Counted from the first letter of the stretch, positions 1 to 11,293 are shown. The stretch: DNA of 64,000 nucleotides from Pseudeuparius sepicola (GCA_963920635.1 OY987301.1:13980501-14044500), one strand, 5' to 3'. Notes: generated by a model not told the origin, from the letters alone. Numbers and translations: made by a program.

Positions 1-97
1 TATATCAAAATAAACGCAATTATTATAATTTAATATTAATTTTAATAATAATTATTAATTTCAGCGGCCAGCGTATATATTTCCTCGATCTTCGATC

Positions 98-322
98 ATT
101 CTGCTGTCCTATTTCAAATTTCGCTATCGTTCGGCAATACTGGCGAAGTGCAATTCCGATTCACTTCGATTTCCCTAGAAAGAATTGGATATACGAACTT
201 AAAATGGGTGCGACAGAGACAACGAATCATGCAGACTCGATACTATTGGACAACACCTCCTATAGAGACTAATGTGCTCCTGGCGGAAAATCAGAAGTTT
301 GGTGCAAAAACGATCTAAGTCC
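98..322 (+). repeat. M1/M2 dispersed repeat, full copy (reference copy)
   Basis: This is the reference copy of the commonest repeat in the window. Its left module M1 (about 50 bp) opens with TTCTGCTGTCCTAT and runs through CGCTATCGTTCGGCAA. A core of about 100 bp follows, with GACAGAGAC near its end. The right module M2 (about 70 bp) runs from CTCCTATAGAGACT through AATCAGAAGTTTGG to a TAAGTSC end. No protein is encoded: reading frames across copies are open only by chance. I see no terminal inverted repeats and no target duplication. The family is unidentified; a non-autonomous transposon is the simplest guess. Confidence 0.7.
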
Positions 323-1146
323 ACGAGCTGGGGTTTTGCTTGGCTGTTTAATTAACAACGGTTTCCGTTATAAAAATAAAATCTGTTATTAAACAGTAAA
401 TTCCAATATTGCCCACAAATGCCAAATACTTTCAACGCCTCTTAAATACGCTAGTTTCTGCAAAATAATGTCAAAAGTGAATTCTTTGAAACCAAAAACA
501 TACCTAGAAAACGACAAATTAAAATCCACCCCTTTGTATTCCCTCTCAACCATCCTCTTTTTAGAATAAGAGTATTATAACCTTGGTTTTCTGCGTGAGA
601 AAAAAATGCTTAAAATTAAAGTTTTCTGAACCCTGAACCGCCAAAATCAGTCACCAGATGAAACTAAAGAATATAGCTAGCAAAGTTGAGAAAGGAAAGA
701 ATATACGCTCAGCGCTTAGATTTTTAAATAAAACACCTTTCAATATATTTTTACATTTTTGACCTCCTATTATCGCTTACCGTTTCGGAAATGTTGCATT
801 TTAAATTTTATACTAAAAAAATAAAAGAAAGTCTCTAACATTTTAAACTAAAACTAAATAGCGCAGTGCGAAATTGGCAAAACGTGCTCCAAACCAAAAC
901 ACCTGTCAATTCCAACGTTCGAAACATAAAATTGTCACTTACCGCTTTCAAGATTACAGATCAACTACTGTACATTCAAAATGAAGAAAAAAAAATCCAA
1001 ATGGACATTGGTCAAAACAACATTGTTTTTTTTTCTTGAAATAAGGTGTCCAAATGTTGTCACCTCGATCCTAGTGCCAGTGCCTAGTGTCAGAAGATAC
1101 TGACTGATGAGTGAAATCTTGTTATTTATATTCAGATGCCAGATGG

Positions 1147-1356
1147 TCTGTTCTCCTATCCCAATTTTCGAATTATTGTTAGACGAAAGTGACCTATCTC
1201 TATCTCCATCTCCAAGCGCTAGCGAAAATCGTGTGACAGAAACAAAAAAAAAACACAAATCGAGAATGTCCATTGTCCAATAAACAACATCTCCTATAGG
1301 AACTTATGTATTCCTAGTGAAGAATCAGAAGGTTGGGAGCTAAAACGACACAAGCC
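1147..1356 (+). repeat. M1/M2 repeat, divergent full copy
   Basis: M1 reads TTCTCCTATCCCAATTTTCG, and the core carries the subfamily motif AAGCGCTAGCG. M2 reads CTCCTATAGGAACTTATG and ends AAAACGACACAAG. It belongs to the same subfamily as the copies near 13,080 and 20,216. Confidence 0.6.
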
Positions 1357-2200
1357 ACAAGCGAGATTGCATGCATGGTGATTGGAAGGATATTTTGTTA
1401 TAGCTTTTTTTGAACTCAGGGTTATACAGAACTTGTGCTTGATATAAACCATCGGTTAAAGAGTTATTTGCTTGATTAAAAAGGGAGAACATATTCAGTC
1501 ACAATTTTTTTATTGGGCAAAAAAAGTCGTAGCAATATTATTTAAATATCCCGACACATTTTGGATCAATGAGAGTACGCCCCGATTTGCCTTGTTGTCA
1601 TAATTTTGATCGATATTTCCTATATTTAAAGTCAGCTGTTTGTCATCAATCAAAATGTGAAAAATGACTTTTTGGCAGCTCAAAGACGTGATATCAGATA
1701 TATAACATGTATCATGGTAGCAGGACGTTGACAACAATAATTATTATTCTAAAATTGAAGCAATCAGCGTTTTGAGGACGTCATTCCGCTAGAAAATTTG
1801 ACCTTAATTTTTAATTTTAGCGCCTTTTCCGGTCGGAAAAAAATATGTTGTGGTTTTTTTTCAACATACCTACTTCGTGGTGCACTATGGCACTTATAAG
1901 AAATAGTGTGAAAAAGCCCCACTCCTGGCCTGGACTAATAAGAAATTACTTTTGTAGATTAGCATGATATTTCTGTGGACTGATGATGTAACACGTAACT
2001 TGAAGATTAGTTAGGAAGCCGGTAAGCAAAAATAAACATAAACAGACATTACGAGAAAACGGAAAACGGTCTTATTTAACCTAAATTTTTGTTATCTGCA
2101 ATTATTAATAATTAATATTATTATTTTTCCTGTGCCTGTTGTGGTGTAGTTCTCCTATCTTACACATTACTGAAGTAATGTAAGTAATGTGTAATGTGTA

Positions 2201-2248
2201 GTTCTCCTATCTTCCACATTACTGAAGTAATGTGTAAGATAGGAGAAC
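2201..2248. repeat. 48-bp near-perfect hairpin
   Basis: Two 23-nt arms (GTTCTCCTATCTTCCACATT... and its complement) flank a GA loop with one mismatch. The same arm also occurs as a direct partial copy at about 2,149-2,182. The arm resembles the start of M1, so this looks like a local inverted duplication of an M1 end. I found no target duplication. Confidence 0.7.
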
Positions 2249-2298
2249 CACCATGATAGATGTCCCCATCTATGGTACTTTTATCACTCTTCGGTGGT

Positions 2299-2552
2299 TC
2301 TGTTTCTGCTATCCTAACTTAAATTTCCTAGGGTTCAGCAAAAGTGGCCAAGTCCAAAGAATAATTTTTAGATCGCGGTCACGGAAGAAACTCAGTTCTT
2401 ATTGGAGAACCAGATGATAGTCAGTCACCCATCACGTCATACACAGTCTAAAATATGTATACATAAGAATATCGAATACCCCAAACCCCTATAGACATTT
2501 ATGTATTCCTAATTGGAAATCAGAAGTTTGAAGCCTAAAACCACCTAAGTGC
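2299..2552 (+). repeat. M1/M2 repeat, full copy
   Basis: M1 is divergent (TTCTGCTATCCTAACTTAAATTTCC with TTCAGCAAAAGTGGCC). M2 is well kept (CCTATAGACATTTATG ... AATCAGAAGTTTGAAGCC, ending CACCTAAGTGC). The nearest relatives in the window are the copies near 13,928 and 21,436. Confidence 0.6.
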
Positions 2553-2746
2553 GAGCCGAGTGAGTTTGACTCAGACAATTTAACCTCAAAAACCGTCCAA
2601 AAACTAAACTGCAAATGATATGAGTAGTATCGAAAGGTAGAAATTTCACTTGTAATGTCAAGCCGAGAATATTAACAAATAGGTGTGGATTTTTGTACCT
2701 GTAACTATAAACACCAGGTAAAATCGGTTGAAAAAAAAAAAGAACT

Positions 2747-2815
2747 TCAACCGGGATGTGAACCTGGGACTCCTAATCGGGCCGTACGCGCTTTGAACCA
2801 ATTATCCAATTTTTC
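2747..2815 (-). repeat. tRNA-like SINE head fragment
   Basis: On the minus strand a B-box-like GGTTCACATCC lies inside a near-complete T-arm (2,754-2,764). It is preceded by D-arm-like TTGGTTCAAAGCGCG. An A-rich stretch lies on the plus strand just outside. The arrangement fits the head of a tRNA-derived SINE or a tRNA pseudogene. No complete cloverleaf can be drawn, so it is not called as a functional tRNA. Confidence 0.4.
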
Positions 2816-2940
2816 GTCATCGATCCGCAATAACGGCACAAGTTTCGACAGGGCTCTAGAGACTGTCCAAATGAGTGATTAACAAAAATCCAAATCTTGA
2901 TAAGTTCCCCGCAAACAGCTCACATGCGGTTGAGATAGAT

Positions 2941-3020
2941 GAATACCGAATACCTTCTAGAGAGGTTTATGCAATCCTAATCGAAAATCAGAAGGTTGGG
3001 GCAAGAAGGGTGTAAGTGCC
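2941..3020 (+). repeat. M2 module, M2-only subfamily
   Basis: Only the right module is present: ACCTTCTAGAGAGGTTTATG through AATCAGAAGGTTGGGGC to GTGTAAGTGCC. Copies of this subfamily start with a GTTGAGAT(A)GAT leader. Downstream they share ATGATTAAAGATGGGATTTTG and a TTTCC...GGTAG...CCC block. Confidence 0.6.
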
Positions 3021-3284
3021 AGCAAGCATGATTAAAGATGGGATTTTGTTTTTATTATTCAGTGCATGAGAGTTCCGTCCAGGTAGCTCCCGTTCCCTGG
3101 AAATACAAAGAGTAATGAAGCAAGTAGTTAAAATGCGAATGCGAAGAAGCTTTTAAATCCATATATATATATATGGGATATGAGTTAGTAAAAATATGAC
3201 TTTGTTATCGAAATAAATTAGATGATATCACTTTTGTGTTTATTAGCAGTTTTTCAACGATAAAGGTTAAAAAATTCTGCAGTT

Positions 3285-3465
3285 TGAGATGACCCAGAGA
3301 CAAACATCCTGTAACTACAGAATGGAACTCCCTGTATATGTTTTGTTCAAATTTGGTATATAGGGGTTTTGGCGTGTCCTGATTAACGCTGAAGGGTGAG
3401 ATAAAAAACTGCTAAATTGTTTTCGTGAAAATCGGGATTATGCAAATGGAGAAAGGTCAAAAAAG
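3285..3465 (+). repeat. Fragment of the 16.6-17.7 kb foldback family
   Basis: The stretch matches the right arm of the foldback element at 16.6-17.7 kb. It carries TTTGAGATGACCCAGAGA, TGGAACTCCCTGTATAT, TTTGGTATATAGGGG and CCTGATTAACGCTG in the same order. Only one arm is present. Confidence 0.55.
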
Positions 3466-3784
3466 CGGGTTTTGAAAGCTTTTCAAAGAAAAAAGTTCAG
3501 GCGATTATCTTAAAAAATAATGATTTTATGGATTTGTATATGTTTGAAAGTGGACACCCTTTATATTAAAATTACCTTACAATAATATTACACCTTCGAC
3601 TTTCAGCCATATACCTATTTGTGTAACACTTCACATTAATATTTTTAAAACCTACGATTTTATAAGGTAATAATTTAATCTATTTATAGAAGTGTATAAT
3701 TAGTAAGTAAATATTAATAAAATATAGTATTTGTGATAACATCTTTCTATATTTTAATCAGATACCTAATTATTGTCTCTGAAG

Positions 3785-3812
3785 CACCGAACATTAACAT
3801 TAATGTTCGGTG
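3785..3812. repeat. 28-bp perfect hairpin, no target duplication seen
   Basis: Two 12-nt arms, CACCGAACATTA and its complement, flank ACAT. The ends are CANNG/CNNTG, like the mini-hairpin insertions elsewhere in the window. The flanks (TCTGAAG and ACGTCAT) do not match, so the same origin is not established. Confidence 0.55.
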
Positions 3813-4160
3813 ACGTCATACAACTTCCACAAAGACGAAGCAAATAACAAAGAGTTTTTATTTTTTATCATTTTCCTAGCTATGCTCTCACTATTATTTC
3901 GTATAGTTCAAGGCCTCTGACCGTCTGCCGGGAAATAGATTTTGATGACCGACAGCCGCCGCCAGCACAGACAGCGTTTATGAAACCTTTATTCCTAAAC
4001 CACAAAACCACCGGCAACACGGTTAGGCTCTTCAGCTGACTGCTGGCGCCTCTAGCGGTGACTTTCAGTGGAGGGCATTTTACGGATTTAAAAACCGAAC
4101 GATTCTGCATCCGAGCCCTATCTGTTTTTTTATGAGCTTATGCGCCTACATGCTGTTGAG

Positions 4161-4242
4161 ATGAATAATGAATACCTTCTAAGGAGGTTTATGCAATCCT
4201 AATCGAAAATCAGAAGTTTGGAGGAAGAATGGCGTAAGTGCC
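4161..4242 (+). repeat. M2 module, M2-only subfamily
   Basis: Same layout as the copy near 2,941: TACCTTCTAAGGAGG, then AATCAGAAGTTTGGAGG, ending GGCGTAAGTGCC. The shared ATGATTAAAGATGGGG block follows. Confidence 0.6.
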
Positions 4243-4493
4243 AGCCAGCGAGCCAGCATGATTAAAGATGGGGATTTTGTTTTTATTAGTCAGTGCCACA
4301 GAATGTTTCCGTCCTGGTAGTTTCCATTTCTGGAAACACAAAGAGTAGGACGTCGCAATTTCCCTAAATTCGGGGAAAAACATTAAAAAATGCAAAGAAA
4401 CTCGTATCTCCAGATTGCGCGAGGATGATCTTTGCTATGGGTTAGGAAAAGTATGATTACTTTAATCAAATAATTACCGAAGCGCTGGAAGGA

Positions 4494-4769
4494 CCACATG
4501 GTGATTTTTTGTTCTGACCTCGGCCGACCGGCTTTGAAGACGAATCATTTTAAAATTAAAGAGTCGATATTGGACCTATAACGATATCGAAAAATAAATT
4601 GAAAATGGAAATTTCGTGTCTTCAGGGCAGCCGATATTCTGTCGATATCGAAAAAAAAAACGAAAAATGGAAATTTCCGATCTTCAAGGAACTCTTGACC
4701 ACCGGCAGAAACCAAGTTGACTGGCCAAGTTCAAAGTCGACCGGAACGAAAGAAAAAATCACCATGTGG
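4494..4769. mobile_element. 276-bp MITE-like element with TIRs
   Basis: The ends are inverted repeats, CCACATGGTGATTTTTT on the left and its complement on the right. Inside is a short direct duplication around CGATATCGAAAA...AAATGGAAATTTC. No target duplication could be recognised, so the superfamily is open. Confidence 0.5.
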
Positions 4770-5169
4770 TAAATATCAAATAAGTCACATTGCAATATAT
4801 ATGTTTGTCAGCATTTTATGAAGGAATCATTAGCTTTATCCACTACAACGTTTTGAAGTCTTCATGTTTTTAAGTTTCCAAAAGAAGATATGCTTTGGGG
4901 AAACGCAAAAAATATCTTGGAAGTAATGATTAAAGGACATTATATTCGAACCCTATATAGAATATATTATGACCTTTACTCAATGATAGAAGGAACATGG
5001 TACTTATGATAAAGATAAAGAGGTAATAGAAGAAATAGTGGAACTGAAGAGTCGGTCGTATCAACAATTACAAGTAATAATTAATTAAAAATATATAAAA
5101 TATTGTTATTATGACAATAGCTTCCCCAAAATTCAACCGATTTAAAAACACACTATCGCTGACTTATAT

Positions 5170-5204
5170 CACACACATATATAGCGAAGATATATAGGTC
5201 TGTG
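5170..5204. mobile_element. 35-bp mini-hairpin insertion, 7-bp TSD (one mismatch)
   Basis: The insert begins CACACACATATATAGC and ends TATATAGGTCTGTG, which are imperfect inverted repeats. The flanks are CTTATAT on the left and CTGATAT on the right. Its ends match the 27-bp insert at 6,522, and its right end matches a solitary 14-nt run at about 54,010. The related repeat at 18,531 runs from AAAAA into ATATCAAATTAAACG without this block. Confidence 0.6.
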
Positions 5205-5487
5205 CTGATATCAAATTAAACGCGCTTTAAAATGATGTAATACAAGGGAGAATTTAAGGTTTTAAAGTTGGGGTTGCTGGTGGTTATGGGATGAATCTTG
5301 CAGTGTAGAAAATACTGGGAATAGGGAATTTTCAAACGAACACTCTGTATAATATATACATATTCCTTTGTACCTACATACCACCTACAATCAAGAATCT
5401 ACAATTTTATTATAATTTAATATTAGTTTTAGTTTTACTAATAATTGATGTCAGCGGCCACTGCCCAGCATTGAAATTTCCTCGATC

Positions 5488-5709
5488 ATTCTGCTGTCCT
5501 ATTTCGAATTTCGCTATCGTTCGGCAATACTGGCCTAAGTGCGATTCCGATTCACATCGAGTTCGGTAGATAGAAAATACGAGCTTCACATGGGTGCGAC
5601 AGAGACAACGAAACATCCAGACTCGATACCATCCGGCAACACCTCCTATAGAGACTAATGTGCTCCTGGTCGAAACTCAGAAGTTTCGGTGCAAAAACGA
5701 GCCGAGTCC
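5488..5709 (+). repeat. M1/M2 repeat, full copy
   Basis: Close relative of the reference copy, in the subfamily with core CACATCGAGTTCGGTAGA and GGTGCGACAGAGACAACG. M2 runs CTCCTATAGAGACTAATG to GAGTCC. Confidence 0.65.
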
Positions 5710-6131
5710 ACGAGCTGTGATTTTGCTTGGCTGTTTAATTAAAAACGGTTTATGTTATAAATAATATAAAATCTCTTATTAAATCAATTACTTAACAGTA
5801 AATTCCAATATTGCCCACAAATGCCAAAATATATACTTAAAACAAACATGTTTTGTTTTTAAACTTTTTTATATTTTCAACACCTCTTAAATACTCTAGT
5901 TTCTGCACAATAATGTCAAAACTGAATTCCTTGGCACCAAAAACTTAGAAAACGATATATACAGATTCACCCCTTTGCACTCCCTCTCGACCACTCCCCT
6001 TTTTAAAATAATGTCAAAAAAGCGCATAGGTGACAAAGAATGACAGCCTCTTACTATGTTTTTATGTAATCGGGAGGGTCAAAAAGTGTATTGCTGGTTA
6101 TAATAATTTATAAGCTTGTCAGTTCACATGC

Positions 6132-6212
6132 CTTTGAGATGAATACCTTCTAAAGATGTTTATGCAATCCTAATCGAAAACCAGAAGTTTGAAGGAAGAA
6201 CGGCGTAAGTGC
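6132..6212 (+). repeat. M2 module, M2-only subfamily
   Basis: TTGAGATGAATACCTTCTAAAG ... AACCAGAAGTTTGAAGG, ending GGCGTAAGTGCC. With the block at 5,990-7,130 it forms one unit of the same kind as the tandem units at 21.8-26.9 kb. Confidence 0.6.
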
Positions 6213-6521
6213 CAGCCAGCATGATTAAAGACGGGATTTTGTTTTTATTAATCAGTGTCATAGAGTAGGTTTCCCTCCCGGTAGTTCCCATTCCCTATAG
6301 AAACACAAAAAGTAGGCCATCGCCATTTTCCCATAATTTGAAAAAAAAAACTGACAGATGCATCTTTCAATTAGAAAAAAATTTTCGTGGCCTTTCTACT
6401 TTCTACGCTTTTGTAGGAAATACGGGGGAAGGGAATTTTTAAATGAACACAGTATATATATTCTTAGGAACCTACATACCACCTACAATCTACAATTATT
6501 ATATTATATTGTAGGTAATAT

Positions 6522-6548
6522 CACAGACATATATAGCTTAGGTCTGTG
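6522..6548. mobile_element. 27-bp mini-hairpin insertion with perfect 7-bp TSD
   Basis: The insert is CACAGAC, a 13-nt middle, then GTCTGTG. GTAATAT lies directly on both sides (6,515-6,521 and 6,549-6,555). Sister copies of the host repeat at about 22,365 and 23,450 read TTGTAGGTAATATTAATTTT straight through, which is the empty site. No coding potential. Confidence 0.8.
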
Positions 6549-6600
6549 GTAATATTAATTTTAATATGTAATTGATTTCAGCGGCCAGATTTCCTCCATC

Positions 6601-6821
6601 ATTCTGCTGTCCTATTTCGGATTTTGCTATTGTTCGGCAATACTGGCCTAAGTGCGATTCCGATTCACATCCAGTTCGGTAGATAGAAAATACGAGCTTC
6701 ACATGGGTGCGACAGAGACAACGAAACATCCAGACTCGATACCATTCGACAACACCTCCTATAGAGACTAATGTGCTCCTGGTCGAAAATCAGAAGTTTG
6801 GTGCAAAAACGAGGTAAGTCC
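6601..6821 (+). repeat. M1/M2 repeat, full copy
   Basis: M1 is ATTCTGCTGTCCTATTTCGG; M2 is CTCCTATAGAGACTAATG to GAGGTAAGTCC. It is nearly the same as the copies at 22,416, 23,505 and 25,497. Confidence 0.65.
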
Positions 6822-7557
6822 ACAAGCTGGGGTTTTGCTTGTCTGTTTAATTAAAAACTGTTTCTGTTATAAATAATACAAAATCTCTTATTAAATCAAT
6901 TACTTAACAGTAAATTCCACTATTGCCCACAAATCCTAAAATATATCGTCATAGCCTTGTCATAGGTATTTTAATATTTTTTATACTTTCAACATGCGCT
7001 TTTTAAATAGTCTAGATTCTGTAAAATAATGTCAAAATTGAATTCCTGGGAACCAAAAACATAGAAAACGACTTATTAAAATCCACCCCTTTGGATTCCC
7101 TCTCAACCACCCCCTTTTTAGAATAATGTTAAAAAATAAATATTTTTTGGGGGTGAAAAAATGTTTCAAATAAAACTTTCCTGAACCCTGAACCGCCAAA
7201 ATCTGTCACCAGATAAAACTAAAGAATATAGCAAAGTTGTGAAAAAATATACCCTTAGGTTTTTGACTGAAACTCTCAACATATTTTATTTGTACATTCT
7301 TGAAATAATCTATTGTATCTCTATTCTCTATACCTAGAATTATCGCTTACCGTTTTAGAAATATTACATTTCAAATTTTATACTAAAAATAAAAAGGTTG
7401 GAATTTTAATATAATAATAAGAAGATCTCAACATTTTGAAATTTTAATGTTTTTTGTCCAAAACAAATATTTTTATTTTATCATAATTTTTTTATATGCT
7501 AAATCGGTTTAAAATGGTCTTAATTCTAAATTTTGGTGTCTGTTTCTCTGTGTTACT

Positions 7558-7588
7558 CACCGAACTATAGTTTGAATATAGTTCAGTG
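7558..7588. mobile_element. 31-bp mini-hairpin insertion with perfect 8-bp TSD
   Basis: Arms CACCGAACTATA and TATAGTTCAGTG (one mismatch in 12) flank a 7-nt loop. GTGTTACT is repeated exactly on both sides (7,550-7,557 and 7,589-7,596). It differs from most of the set in having 8 rather than 7 bp duplicated. Confidence 0.75.
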
Positions 7589-7645
7589 GTGTTACTACAT
7601 AGTGGAAGTAGTGATTCATTCCATCGGCACTATTGGCAAAATCTA

Positions 7646-8716
7646 GAGAATACTATAAGTCAGCTCACTTCTTTGTTCTCTCGGAGAAAACAACAATTTT
7701 TTGCGACTGGTCGTAAATCAGCCTCGAACCGCTCTCAGCTACATATAGACCGGGAGATATAGTGACAGATTTTTGGACGTGATTTTACTCAGTATGCCTC
7801 GCAAAGGGATTATGTGGCACATATTCTCACAATAATAAGGTATCAACCAGAGAGTCATCCTGGGTTCTTCATATGAAAAACTGAGTTTTCAATTATTCGA
7901 AAAATATGCGTTTTGATATGATTTTAGTCAGGCTGCCATGTGTTTTATAATGAAGTTCAAAATAGAAAATTCCTCGGAAAACCATAGGCCTACCGTTAGC
8001 GTGGGTTCAAAGGGCTATTATTGTCACGTGAACTTGTATTTTATAATTAATTTTTCCACGTTTCTGAACAGGCTGCCAAGGAGAAGTATGCAAGTGCTTG
8101 TTATGAAAATGCTGAAAAAAGGATGGCATACCTTTTACGCTTGTCCAAGTACTGTTTAAATTGAATGTTATTTAATAATTTAAACGATTTATTCGATGTT
8201 AAGTGTACTTGGATATGCGCAAACGGTATGCCATCTTTTCTTCAGCAGTTTCATAACAAGAACTTGCATACTTCTCATTGGCAGCCTGTTTAGAAACGTG
8301 GAAAAATTAATTATTAAAATACAAGATCACGTGGCAATAATAGCCCTTTGGACCCACCCTAACGGTATGCCTATGGTTTTCCGAGGAATTTTCTATTTGA
8401 ACTGTATAAAATCATATCAAAACGCATATTTTTCGAATAATTGAAAACTCAGTTTTTCACATGAAGAACCCAGGATGACTCTCTGATTCATACCTTATTA
8501 TTGTGAGAATATGTGCCACATAATGCCCTTTGCAAGGCATACTGAGTAAAATTACGTCCAAAAATCTGTCACTATCTCCCGGTCTATAAGCTTATTTTCT
8601 TATCAAATCAGATATCGATCGCCGTACTCCGATGACGGCGGGCCGAGGGAGCGGGAGACGGCAGGGGGGAAACGTTTGTTTACACAAGGCCGAGTGCGCC
8701 GACTTATAGTATTCTC
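7646..8716. mobile_element. 1.07-kb foldback MITE flanked by TA
   Basis: The ends are GAGAATACTATAAGTC and its complement, each next to TA. The two halves (about 7,740-8,170 and 8,185-8,590) are long imperfect inverted copies of each other; for example CCTCGGAAAACCATAGGC faces CCTATGGTTTTCCGAGG. The right outer part (8,600-8,700) is GC-rich and has no partner on the left. TA flanks and lack of coding fit a Tc1/mariner-type foldback MITE. Confidence 0.75.
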
Positions 8717-8790
8717 TAGACTTTGCTATTGGCAGAGATTTTATAACAGAAAACCATATTATTTAACGGTGAAATAAAAGCCTAGATTGT

Positions 8791-8989
8791 GACTTAACTC
8801 GTTCTTGCACCAAACTTCTGATTTTTGACCAGGAGCACACAAAGTCTCTATAGGTGATCTCCTTATCTCCATCGCACCCATGAGAACCTGTTATTTTCTA
8901 ATTCTTCCTACCGAATTCGATGTGAATCTGAATCGCACTTAGCCACTTTTGCCGAACGGCAGCGAAATTTGATATAGGACAACGGAATG
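8791..8989 (-). repeat. M1/M2 repeat, full copy, minus strand
   Basis: Read on the plus strand, inverted M2 comes first (CTTGCACCAAACTTCTGATTT, CTCTATAGG). Inverted M1 follows (CACTTTTGCCGAACGGCAGC, GATATAGGACAACGGAAT). Confidence 0.6.
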
Positions 8990-9388
8990 ACCGAGCATCA
9001 ATTTTTATAAAAATTCTTACTAAATTATATTTGTACATATGCAGATTGCATACTGCATGTACATACCTATATGTAGATATTAGATAAATATTATCCGGAA
9101 CAGAAAATACTTTTGAGTAATTGTTAGTGAACTTTGTAAAAAACATGATCTCAAAGAAAGAACAAAATCAATAATTGTCAAACTCAGTGAGAATTTTAAG
9201 TTTCTTTTAAAACTAAGGGAGCTTTTGTACTGTTCAGTACTACCATCACATTCGGCTATGGTATTATTTTACTTACACTTACTTCCTACTTTATAACAAA
9301 ATATTAAAACCAAAATTATTTTTTAACATAGTACTTAATATACATTACATACATATATATGTACTATGTACTACATTCAGCCTAAACC

Positions 9389-9570
9389 CGTTGACTGACG
9401 TATCAATAAAGACTGCTCACGGCTGGCATGTTTGACAGTTCTCTGGCTCACCATGCGCTTCCCGGAGACAAAATACAATGCGAAATACATTGTTGACCAT
9501 AGGCGCCATCTACTTTTTCCAGGACATGAAACTAAAGCCGTGAGAAGTCTTATTAATAAGTCAGTCAACG
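9389..9570. mobile_element. 182-bp TIR element with 7-bp TSD (one mismatch)
   Basis: The ends are inverted repeats of about 35 bp with a few mismatches, opening CGTTGACTGAC. The flanks are CTAAACC (9,382-9,388) and CCAAACC (9,571-9,577). A wider direct repeat (ACATACATATGTACTA...TTCAGCCTAAA) lies beyond both sides. The first nine bases of its end recur in the 26-bp insertion at 26,685, which also has a 7-bp duplication. It is non-coding and looks non-autonomous. Confidence 0.65.
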
Positions 9571-9650
9571 CCAAACCACATACATATGTACTAAATTCAG
9601 CCTAAATAAACCACAGTTAGTTTCATTTGTTTGGGAACTGTGTGCCCAAC

Positions 9651-9830
9651 ACTTACGTGGTTTTAGCTTTAACTTCTTTTTCAATTAGGAATACATAAAC
9701 CTCATCATATATCATACCGTTCTCGAATCCGAGCTGATTTTCTACAATCTAAATAATTATTTATTTATTTGTTCGGAGTTAGGTCAGTTTTGCTGAACAA
9801 TATGAAATTTAAGTCAGGATAGCAGAACCG
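9651..9830 (-). repeat. M1/M2 repeat, full copy, minus strand
   Basis: Inverted M2 begins ACTTACGTGGTTTTAGC. Inverted M1 ends TTTTGCTGAACAATATG ... AGGATAGCAGAAC. It is the same subfamily as the copy at 19,703. Confidence 0.6.
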
Positions 9831-10174
9831 CCGAAGAATGATAAGTAGTAGGTACCACATAAATGTGACAGTACTGCGTAGTGCGGGAGATTAGAGGCAG
9901 GAGAACTATACCATAGAAATATAAAAGTACACAGTATCCCTGAAGCACCCGATATTTTTTGGCATAAAATGAGTCCAAAAATAATTTTAAAAAAGCAAGA
10001 ATCCCAAAAAATATTCTAAAAAGATCTAAGTCGAAAATTTGGCGTTTGGAGAATGACAAACGTTTTCCTTTCCCCCAAATATACACACACCATTGGAGAT
10101 ATTAGAATGATTATTTCCCTCATACTGCTTGCATCCAATAAGGTAGCACCTTCCATAAAAATCCAACCAATGAT

Positions 10175-11105
10175 ATGCCTCTGCTAGCGATAATTTGCAC
10201 TAGTGCAATCACCGGTAATTGCACTTGTGCAAATTATCACTTCGTTGCTTAGCAACCGCGAATCTGTTGGATACAAACACGTACCTACTTAAAGTTTGTG
10301 TGTTTCACACTGTTCTAAATTATGCAGCTTATAAATTTTGTTGCGGTGTTATTAAGCATTGTATCAATGAATTTATATAACTTTTACATTGCTAAATTCT
10401 TGATATTTAGACCTCCGCCTCCGTTTAAATTTATGACACATTCAGAAAATAAACCAACGCCGAGCTTCGCTCTCGGGATTTTATCAGAAAATAAAAGCCC
10501 AATTTGTACGAGTGGTTTGGCTAATAGGCAAAATAGGGCTTGAGAATAAAATTATCTAGAAAAATTTCCGGCACGAGTGGTATTTGTCAAGATTATTTCA
10601 CGAATACGATTTAATAATTTCTGTATTATTTTTTTTTCTATGTTTACATTTCCAAAACGACTCATTTTGAACGAGTTTATTGACAGCTTCGACTGTAGCA
10701 TTCGAGCATTCGAGTAAACAAACATGACGAGAGCGAAGCTCGAGGGATTTTATCTCTCTGTACTCGTGATCTTTCTATAGGCAAAATAGCGCTTTCTAAA
10801 AAATTATCGATAAAATTTCCTGCACTAGTGATATTACATACGAAAATTCCATACCCTACCTTTTTTCACCAGAGGCTCGTTTTTGCTTCGTTGTCATGGC
10901 AACTCAAAAAATTTCCGGAAATATTCTCACTTGCTCTAGGCAGCATTTTGATAATAATTTCGTTTAATTTACTTGTAAGTCGTAGGTATGGAATTTTCTT
11001 ACCGAATCCCCACGTTATCCGGAAAATTTTCTCTAACACGATTTTTTTAAGAAAATTCGTGGACTCGAAAAATTTCCGGCAATAATTCAAGCACTAGGGC
11101 GATTA
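10175..11105 (+). repeat. GTTGCTTAGCAAC (X-box) repeat family, copy 1
   Basis: This non-coding repeat opens GCCTCTGCTAGCGATAATTTGCAC. It carries an AATTGCAC-type hairpin and GTTGCTTAGCAAC (10,244-10,256), then several TTTCCGGCA- or TTTCCTGCA-type boxes. Parts recur at 54,940-55,060, 57,945-58,143 and 59,261-59,830. It serves as the empty-site reference for the hAT insertion at 58,144, because AAAGCCCAATTTGTACGAG is uninterrupted here at about 10,496. Confidence 0.65.
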
Positions 11106-11206
11106 CTAGTAAAAATATCTTTACCCAATTTAAAATTTGAAAATAGGTATATCAATTTTTTCCTCCCAGTCGCCATGCAACAAGCTCTCTTTTGCCTGCT
11201 GACATT

Positions 11207-11293
11207 TACGACTTGTGTCGTTTTAGCACAAAACCTTCTGATTCTTTAGCAGGAGTACATAAGTTTCTATAAGAGGTATTGGGCAATCGACAG
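11207..11293 (-). repeat. M2 module, minus strand
   Basis: ACTTGTGTCGTTTTAGC, CCTTCTGATTCTTTAGCAGG and TTTCTATAAGAGG in inverted order. No M1 partner is found within the next 300 bp. Confidence 0.55.
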
